From: PALSA-911 sp043742865
GTDB taxonomy: Bacteria > Pseudomonadota > Alphaproteobacteria > Acetobacterales > Acetobacteraceae
Direction of reading: 5' to 3'
Assembly: GCA_043742865.1 (NCBI GenBank)
Contig: JAYTXR010000097.1
Span: forward strand, 1-11,219
Length of the DNA: 11,219 nucleotides
The stretch's first letter is position 1, and every line of letters begins with the position of its first letter. Below the pieces are notes generated by a model. The model saw only the letters and a program-made list of their open reading frames with translations, ran no database searches and was not told the DNA's origin. Shown here piece by piece: positions 6,672 to 11,219 of the stretch. A program made the translations under genes and the position numbers.

Positions 6672-7727
6672 TCAGGGGGTCGCGTGCTGCCCCGCCGCCG
6701 CGTCGGCCCGCCAGCGGGCGACATTGCGGTTATGCTCGTCCAGCGTGCGGGCGAACACATGCCGCCCGGTGCCGTCGGCGACGAAATACAGATCCTCGGT
6801 CGCGGCCGGATGCAGTACCGCGTGCAGGCTGGCGATGCCCGGCGCGCAGATCGGTCCGGGCGGCAGGCCGTGGATGCGGTAGGTGTTGAACGGATCGTCG
6901 CGGTCTAGTTCGGCGCGGCCCAGCCTGTGGTCCAGCGTGCCGGCGCCGGCGGAGACGGCGTAGATCACGGTTGGGTCCGATTGCAGTTTCATGCCGCGCG
7001 CCAGCCGGTTCAGGAACACCGCGGCGACCTGCGGGCGTTCATCGGCCAACGCGGTCTCGCGTTCGACGATGCTGGCCAGAATAAGCGCCTCGCGCGCCGA
7101 AGCGAGCGGAAGGCCGGGCGCGCGGACGGCCCATTCCTGCTCCAGTGTCCGCGCCATCGCCGCCTTCGCGCGAGCCAGGACCGCGCCGGGCGGCGTGCCG
7201 AGCTCAAACTGATAGCTCTGCGGCAGCACGCTGCCCTCTTCAACGATTTGCGCCGCACCTGACAAAGCCTCGGTATGCGCGACGATCGCCTGGATCTGCC
7301 TGGCGGTCAGTCCTTCCGGAAGGGTCAGGGTATGCTGCACCGGGCGCGCCGTGCGCAGCACCGTCAGCACCTCCCGCAGCGAGGCATGGGCCGCGAACGC
7401 GAATTCGCCGGCGCGCAACGCTCCTTCGCCGCGGGTCAGCCGCGCGGCGACCTGGAAGTTGCGCCGCCCGGCGATGATTTCCTCCGTCAGCAGCCGGTCG
7501 GCGACCGGATCGAGCCCGCCGCGCGGCACCACCACGTTGCGTGGCGCGTCCAGCGGCCCGGGCATATGGAACGTCCGCTGGGCGTACAGCGCCAGCGCGC
7601 CGAGGCTGAGGCCGAGCAGCACGCAAACCATCGCCAGCCGGCGCAATATCTTGCCCAGCCCGGCGAACAGCCCCGCTGGCGGCTGGTCAGACGGCGCGGA
7701 ACAGGATGCTGGCGTTGGTGCCGCCAA
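6672..7727 (-). CDS. mltG: Endolytic peptidoglycan transglycosylase MltG (YceG family)
   Basis: MltG is an inner-membrane enzyme that cuts nascent glycan strands and so limits their length. The longest frame has 351 residues. A short cytoplasmic tail with K26, R29 and R30 precedes one membrane anchor (about 31-49). The periplasmic YceG domain (about 65-338) shows ILASIVERET with the catalytic glutamate at E222, LQSDPTVIYA, DPFNTYRIHGLPPGPICAPG and LYFVADGTGRHVFARTLDEHN. The start is uncertain: the frame opens at TTG 7727, inside the 3' end of fabF (41-bp overlap); TTG 7646 and ATG 7631 also lie in frame, but ATG 7631 would drop the positively charged residues before the anchor. None has a good ribosome binding site. 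The position after fabF is commonly seen in proteobacteria, linking fatty acid and wall synthesis genes. Confidence 0.9.
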   Translation of the reverse strand: MAAPTPASCSAPSDQPPAGLFAGLGKILRRLAMVCVLLGLSLGALALYAQRTFHMPGPLDAPRNVVVPRGGLDPVADRLLTEEIIAGRRNFQVAARLTRGEGALRAGEFAFAAHASLREVLTVLRTARPVQHTLTLPEGLTARQIQAIVAHTEALSGAAQIVEEGSVLPQSYQFELGTPPGAVLARAKAAMARTLEQEWAVRAPGLPLASAREALILASIVERETALADERPQVAAVFLNRLARGMKLQSDPTVIYAVSAGAGTLDHRLGRAELDRDDPFNTYRIHGLPPGPICAPGIASLHAVLHPAATEDLYFVADGTGRHVFARTLDEHNRNVARWRADAAAGQHATP

Positions 7728-8961
7728 AGCCGAAGCTGTTCGACAGCGCCACGCGGATCGGCCGCGTCTGCGCCTGTTTCGCCACCCGGTCGATCACGCT
7801 GGTCCGGCTTGGCTGGTTCAGATTGAGCGTCGGCGGCGCCACGCCGTCGCGCACCGCCAGGATCGAGAACACCGCCTCGGCAGCTCCGGCGGCACCCAGC
7901 AGGTGGCCGGTCGCGGATTTGGTGGACGACATCGCCAGCCCGCTTGCGTCGTCGCCGAACAGCCGTTCGACCGCTTCCAGCTCCAGATCATCGCCAAGCG
8001 GGGTGGAGGTGCCGTGCGCGTTCACATACTGGATGTCGCCGGTGTTGATGCCGCCGTTGCGCATCGCCGCCTTCATGGCGCGGAACGCACCGTCATGGCC
8101 CTCGGCGGGCGCGGTGATGTGGAACGCGTCGCCGGACATCCCGTAGCCGGTCACCTCGGCATAGATCTTCGCACCGCGTTTCCTGGCGTGCTCGTATTCC
8201 TCTAGCACCAATATGCCGGCACCTTCGCCCATCACGAAGCCGTCGCGATCCTTGTCCCAGGGACGCGAGCCTTCGGTCGGGCGGTCGTTGAAGCCGGTCG
8301 ACAGCGCCCGCGCCGCGGCGAAGCCGGCGATGCCAAGTTCGCACACCGCGGCTTCGGCGCCGCCGGCGATCATCACATCGGCGTCGCCCCACAGGATCAG
8401 CCGCGACGCGTCGCCGATGGCATGCACCCCGGAGGCGCAGGCGGTGACGACGGAATGGTTCGGACCCTTGAAGCCGTATTTGATCGAGACATGGCCCGAC
8501 GCCAGGTTGATCAGCGCCGCGGGGATGAAGAACGGCGACAGCCGCCGCGCCTTGCCCAGATGCAACTGCATCGCGGCATCGGCGATCGTCTGCAGGCCGC
8601 CAATGCCCGAGCCGATCATCACGCCGGTCGCGCAGCGGTCTTCCTCGGTCGTTGGCACCCAGCCGGAATCTTCCACCGCCTCGCTGGCGGCGACCATCGC
8701 CAGATGGATGAACCGGTCCATCTTCTTCTGGTCTTTGATCGGGATCCATTCAGAAAGGTCGAGCCCGCCCGTCACGCGGGTGCCCTGCGGCACCTGTCCG
8801 GCGATCCGGCAGGCCAGGTCCTTGGTGTCGAAGGCCTGGATGGAGGTGATGCCGGAATCGCCTTCGATCAGGCGTTTCCACACATGCTCCACACCGATCC
8901 CGAGCGGACTGGCGATTCCCATTCCAGTGACCACGACACGCCGGTCTTCAGAACGCCGCAT
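7687..8961 (-). CDS. fabF: Beta-ketoacyl-ACP synthase II FabF
   Basis: FabF condenses malonyl-ACP with acyl-ACP in the elongation cycle of type II fatty acid synthesis, including the temperature-sensitive step from C16:1 to C18:1 in E. coli. The 424-residue thiolase-fold protein has the full catalytic set: C175 in VTACASGVHAIGDA, H316 in NAHGTSTPLGD, K348 and H353 in KSATGHLLGAAGAAEA, and the gate loop NSFGFGGTN (408-416). The N-terminus RRVVVTGMGIASPLG is standard. ATG 8961 lies 28 bp after the acpP stop, as expected for an acpP-fabF operon. The Shine-Dalgarno is weak. Conserved motifs exclude FabB (FabF-type length and HGTSTPLGD context) with good confidence. Confidence 0.96.
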   Translation of the reverse strand: MRRSEDRRVVVTGMGIASPLGIGVEHVWKRLIEGDSGITSIQAFDTKDLACRIAGQVPQGTRVTGGLDLSEWIPIKDQKKMDRFIHLAMVAASEAVEDSGWVPTTEEDRCATGVMIGSGIGGLQTIADAAMQLHLGKARRLSPFFIPAALINLASGHVSIKYGFKGPNHSVVTACASGVHAIGDASRLILWGDADVMIAGGAEAAVCELGIAGFAAARALSTGFNDRPTEGSRPWDKDRDGFVMGEGAGILVLEEYEHARKRGAKIYAEVTGYGMSGDAFHITAPAEGHDGAFRAMKAAMRNGGINTGDIQYVNAHGTSTPLGDDLELEAVERLFGDDASGLAMSSTKSATGHLLGAAGAAEAVFSILAVRDGVAPPTLNLNQPSRTSVIDRVAKQAQTRPIRVALSNSFGFGGTNASILFRAV

Positions 8962-8989
8962 TGCCGGCGACCCCGCCGCGCCGAACCGC

Positions 8990-9229
8990 TCAGGCGGCCT
9001 TCTGCTTCTCGATATAGTCGATCGCGTCCTTCACGGTGGCGATCTTCTCGGCGGCATCCTCGGGGATCTCGACGCTGAAGGCTTCCTCGAAAGCCATCAC
9101 GAGTTCAACGGTGTCGAGGCTGTCGGCGCCCAGATCGTCGATGAAGGATGCCTCGGCGGTTACCTTGGACTCTTCGACGCCGAGGTGCTCCACCACGATC
9201 TTCTTAACCCTATCGGCGATCTCGCTCAT
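8990..9229 (-). CDS. acpP: Acyl carrier protein
   Basis: AcpP carries growing acyl chains on a phosphopantetheine arm. The 79-residue acidic protein has the four-helix ACP layout and the attachment motif GADSLDTVE with the modified serine at S37. The sequence (VEHLGVEESKV, SFIDDLGADSLDTVELVMAFEEAF, IPEDAAEKI) is near the alphaproteobacterial consensus. A strong AGGAG lies 11 nt before the ATG, the best ribosome binding site in the window, as suits a very abundant protein. It is followed by fabF at 28 bp and preceded by a 314-bp gap to fabG, so it probably has its own promoter. Confidence 0.98.
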   Translation of the reverse strand: MSEIADRVKKIVVEHLGVEESKVTAEASFIDDLGADSLDTVELVMAFEEAFSVEIPEDAAEKIATVKDAIDYIEKQKAA

Positions 9230-9240
9230 TGAAACGGCAA

Positions 9241-9245
9241 CTCCT
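9241..9245 (-). promoter_or_regulatory. Strong ribosome binding site of acpP
   Basis: AGGAG on the minus strand, 11 nt before ATG 9229. Confidence 0.7.
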
Positions 9246-9419
9246 GCATGGGGTCCTGGGTGCTCGGACCATGATATCCACCCGGTTCGTCCCTGGCCGG
9301 ACCCCGGTTTGCGGGGCGGCAGGGTCTCCGTGTTAGGGGGCTAGGCTTTTTCCCGCCGACCGGATCGATGGCCGACCTGATAGATCGTCAGAATCCACGC
9401 CGGATGAAGCTGTGGCGCG

Positions 9420-9447
9420 ATTAGCATGGTTCCGTCATCAGCGCCAA
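9420..9447 (-). promoter_or_regulatory. Possible weak promoter for acpP
   Basis: On the minus strand, TTGGCG (9447-9442) and GCTAAT (9425-9420) are 16 nt apart and each match 4 of 6 sigma-70 consensus bases. Transcription would start near 9412 and give a leader of about 180 nt. The match is weak and could be chance. Confidence 0.2.
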
Positions 9448-9486
9448 CAGGGCGACACATCTTCCACCGGCGACGGCAGCAGAGCA

Positions 9487-9512
9487 ACCGGTGCCCGGTG
9501 TTTCGCACCGGT
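9487..9512. repeat. 8-bp inverted repeat downstream of fabG
   Basis: ACCGGTGC 9487-9494 and GCACCGGT 9505-9512 form a perfect 8-bp stem with a 10-nt loop. CCGGTGTTTC is also directly repeated (9495-9504 and 9508-9517, period 13). The hairpin lies about 30 bp past the fabG stop but has no T-run on the minus strand, so a role as fabG terminator is only possible. Confidence 0.45.
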
Positions 9513-9513
9513 G

Positions 9514-9550
9514 TTTCATAGCCCCGCTTTCATAGCCCCGCTTTTATAGC
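9514..9550. repeat. 14-bp tandem repeat overlapping the fabG stop codon
   Basis: The unit TTTCATAGCCCCGC occurs at 9514-9527 and 9528-9541, with a partial copy at 9542-9550 (one mismatch) that contains the last fabG codon and its stop. On the gene strand this reads as repeats of GCTATGAAAGCGGG spreading downstream from the fabG end. Confidence 0.8.
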
Positions 9551-10281
9551 ATCGCCATGCCGCCGTTCACGTGCAGCGTGGCGCCGGTTACCCAGCCGGC
9601 CTCGTCGGCCGCCAGATAGACCACCGCGGCGGCGATGTCGGCCGGCTGGCCGAGCCGGCCCAGCGGGATCTGCTCGGCGAGCCGGGTGCGCTGCGCCGCC
9701 GGCAGCGCGTCGGTCATCTTCGTCTCGATGAAGCCGGGGGCGACGACGTTCACCGTCACCCCGCGCGAGCCGGCCTCCTGCGCCAGCGCCTTGGTCATGC
9801 CGACCAGTCCGGCTTTCGCCGCCGCATAATTGGCCTGCCCGGCATTGCCGGTGGCGCCGACAATGGAGGAGATGCCGATGATGCGCCCGGCGCGCCGGCG
9901 CAGCATGCCGCGCAGCGCGGCGCGGGCCAGGCGGAACGGCGCCGTCAGGTCGACATCCAGCACCGCCTGCCAATCCTCGTCCTTCATCCGCAGCGCCAGC
10001 CGGTCGAGGGTGAAGCCGGCGTTATTGACCAGGATGTGCAGCGGCCCGGCCGCCGCCTCGGCGGCGGCCACCAGAACGTCCGGCGCGGCCGGATCTTTCA
10101 GGTCCGCCGGGCAGACATGCGTCCGCCCGCCCAGCTCGGCGGCCAGAAGCTCGAGCGCGTCCACGCGCGTGCCGGAGAGCACGACGATCGCGCCCTGCGC
10201 ATGCAGCGCGCGCGCGATGCCGGCGCCGATGCCGCCCGAGGCGCCGGTAACCAGGGCCGTCTTGCCGTCCAGCCGGAACAT
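9544..10281 (-). CDS. fabG: 3-oxoacyl-ACP reductase FabG
   Basis: FabG is the NADPH-dependent reductase of the elongation cycle (3-ketoacyl-ACP to 3-hydroxyacyl-ACP). The 245-residue short-chain dehydrogenase has TGASGGIGAG (12-21) for the cofactor, NNAG (86-89), and the catalytic S139, Y152 and K156 in SSIVGATGNAGQANYAAAKAG, then APGFIETKMT and the C-terminal VTGATLHVNGGMAML. The fourth tetrad residue, Asn in E. coli FabG (N110), is D111 here (VLDVDLTAPF). ATG 10281 is chosen because GGGGA lies 8 nt upstream and MFRLDGKTALVTG matches the family; TTG 10296 in the same frame would add five residues. The stop codon lies within a tandem repeat. It sits 59 bp after fabD in the fab cluster. Confidence 0.94.
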   Translation of the reverse strand: MFRLDGKTALVTGASGGIGAGIARALHAQGAIVVLSGTRVDALELLAAELGGRTHVCPADLKDPAAPDVLVAAAEAAAGPLHILVNNAGFTLDRLALRMKDEDWQAVLDVDLTAPFRLARAALRGMLRRRAGRIIGISSIVGATGNAGQANYAAAKAGLVGMTKALAQEAGSRGVTVNVVAPGFIETKMTDALPAAQRTRLAEQIPLGRLGQPADIAAAVVYLAADEAGWVTGATLHVNGGMAML

Positions 10282-10340
10282 GGTTTGTTTCCCCAATACG
10301 GTTATTTTTATGGGTTATATCGCCTTGAGCGTCGCTCTCG
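10282..10340 (-). other. Short AT-rich fabD-fabG spacer with fabG ribosome binding site
   Basis: 59 bp between the fabD stop and the fabG ATG. The part nearest fabG is clearly richer in A/T than its surroundings (ATATAACCCATAAAAATAAC on the gene strand) and ends in GGGGA (10294-10290), the fabG ribosome binding site. A small stem, CTCT/AGAG with loop AGCG, overlaps the fabD stop. I see no good -35/-10 pair; the AT-rich stretch may instead aid ribosome access. Confidence 0.45.
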
Positions 10341-11219
10341 CTAGAGCGCCTTCAACAGGATCTCGATCTCGGCGGGCGTTCCCGCCGACAATCCGGCCGC
10401 GTCCGGCGCGATCCGTTTGATCAACCCGGTCAGCACCTTGCCCGCCCCCAGTTCCCAAAAGCGGTCGACGCCGATCGCGCCCATCGCCAGCACGCTCTCG
10501 CGCCAGCGCACCGTGGCGGTCACCTGACGGATCAGCCCGTCGCGGATCACCGCGGGGTCGGTCGCCTTGGCCGCGGACACATTGGCGATCAGCGGCACCA
10601 GCGGCGCGCGCGGCGGGGTCTTCTCGAACGCCTCGGCCATCGCCTCCGCTGCCGGCGCCATCAGCGCGCAATGGAACGGTGCCGACACCGGCAGCAGCAT
10701 CGCCCGGCGCACGCCGCGCGCTTTCGCCTCCTCGATCGCCCGCTCGACCGCCAGGCGATGGCCGGAGATCACCACCTGCCCGCCGCCGTTGTCGTTGGCC
10801 GGCTCCACCACCTCGCGGATGCCGTTGGGGCGATCGGCGGTCACGCTGTCGGGCACCAGGGATGCGGCCTCGCAGATCGCGATCGCCTGCTCCATCTCCA
10901 CGCCCAGCAGGGCGGCCATCGCGCCCTCGCCGGCGGGAACCGCCTTCTGCATGGCCTGGCCGCGCCGCCGCAGCAGCCGTGCCGCATCGGCGACCGAAAA
11001 GCTGCCGGCGGCGGCCAGGGCGCTGTACTCGCCTAGCGAATGGCCGGCCACCAGAATGGCCTTCTGCGCCAGCGTGAACCCCCCCTCGGATTCCAGCACG
11101 CGCAGAACCGCCAGCGACATCGCCATAAGCGCCGGCTGGGTGTTCTCGGTCAGGGTCAGTTCTTCGGCCGGACCCTCGAACATCAGTTTGGAGAGTTTTT
11201 GCTGCAGCACTTCGTCCAC
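10341..11219 (-). CDS. fabD: Malonyl-CoA:ACP transacylase FabD, N-terminus outside window
   Basis: FabD transfers malonyl from CoA to ACP to supply the chain-extender unit. 292 residues plus the stop are visible; the first codon seen (GTG) is probably internal, since the usual start with FVFPGQGSQ is missing (roughly 40 residues). Visible: LSKLMFEGPAEELTLTENTQPAL (1-31 region), the nucleophile S61 in AGHSLGEYSAL, the malonyl-binding R86, H183 in PVSAPFHCALM, Q232 in RQVTATVRW, and FWELGAGKVLTGLIKRI near the end. Around residues 121-135, between ICEAAS and EVVEPANDNGGGQVV, there are about 15 residues (LVPDSVTADRPNGIR) longer than the E. coli-type small subdomain. It is the first gene of the visible fab cluster. 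Confidence 0.95.
   Translation of the reverse strand: MDEVLQQKLSKLMFEGPAEELTLTENTQPALMAMSLAVLRVLESEGGFTLAQKAILVAGHSLGEYSALAAAGSFSVADAARLLRRRGQAMQKAVPAGEGAMAALLGVEMEQAIAICEAASLVPDSVTADRPNGIREVVEPANDNGGGQVVISGHRLAVERAIEEAKARGVRRAMLLPVSAPFHCALMAPAAEAMAEAFEKTPPRAPLVPLIANVSAAKATDPAVIRDGLIRQVTATVRWRESVLAMGAIGVDRFWELGAGKVLTGLIKRIAPDAAGLSAGTPAEIEILLKAL

Larger units (their letters stand above)
9230..9543 (-). other. 314-bp fabG-acpP intergenic region, probable acpP promoter and leader
   Basis: No convincing gene lies here. Reading on the minus strand from fabG: tandem and inverted repeats in the first 60 bp, a mixed-composition stretch with a weak promoter-like pair, then a GC-rich part with a small stem (CCCCG 9302-9306 with CGGGG 9312-9316), and finally the AGGAG of acpP. 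The length and position fit an independent acpP promoter with a long leader. This is inference; the promoter is not clear from sequence. Confidence 0.5.

Noticed and set aside
6614..6760. N-terminal extension of YicC by 49 residues
   Set aside because: It overlaps the mltG 3' end, has no family similarity, and ATG 6613 has GGAG upstream.
9210..9272. 20-codon minus-strand upstream ORF overlapping the acpP start
   Set aside because: No good ribosome binding site and no conserved look; probably chance.
9571..10344. Plus-strand open frame opposite fabG
   Set aside because: Shadow of fabG, with no domain of its own.
1..11219. CRISPR array, transposon, phage, tRNA or rRNA, toxin-antitoxin or defence genes
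   Set aside because: None seen: no regularly spaced repeats, no transposase or integrase motifs, no tRNA-like fold noticed; all confident genes are housekeeping or a transporter.

Overview
The window is about 11.2 kb of GC-rich DNA, intact except that the gene at each edge is cut. It carries housekeeping genes for the cell envelope, lipid synthesis and rRNA modification. Gene content and order point to an alphaproteobacterium. The acyl carrier protein sequence and the fabD-fabG-acpP-fabF-mltG-yicC-gmk order fit Rhodospirillales, most likely Acetobacteraceae; this placement comes from remembered family features, not a search.

Left block, plus strand (1-3763): the 3' part of lptD (outer-membrane LPS translocon), surA (periplasmic chaperone for outer-membrane proteins, a class that includes LptD) and rsmA/ksgA (16S rRNA dimethyladenosine methyltransferase). 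In many proteobacteria pdxA lies between surA and rsmA. Here that position holds only a 132-bp gap with a nested hairpin element. rsmA converges on the minus-strand block with 15 bp between the two stop codons.

Right block, minus strand, read from 11219 down to 3779: fabD (partial), fabG, acpP, fabF, mltG, yicC, gmk and an MFS transporter. FabD, FabG, AcpP and FabF form the core of type II fatty acid synthesis. MltG sets peptidoglycan strand length, YicC is an RNA-processing protein, and Gmk makes GDP. Spacings are short from acpP onward (fabF and mltG overlap or nearly abut), which suggests co-transcription. The one long non-coding stretch, 9230-9543, separates fabG from acpP and probably holds the acpP promoter and leader.

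I found no mobile element, CRISPR array, tRNA/rRNA or defence system, and no convincing new multi-gene system. The points worth a second look are small: a Walker A substitution in Gmk (Ser/Thr replaced by Gly), an Asn-to-Asp change at the FabG tetrad position, tandem repeats that overlap the stop codons of both lptD and fabG, the nested hairpin element in the surA-rsmA gap, two homopolymer tracts early in surA, and an apparent insertion in FabD.
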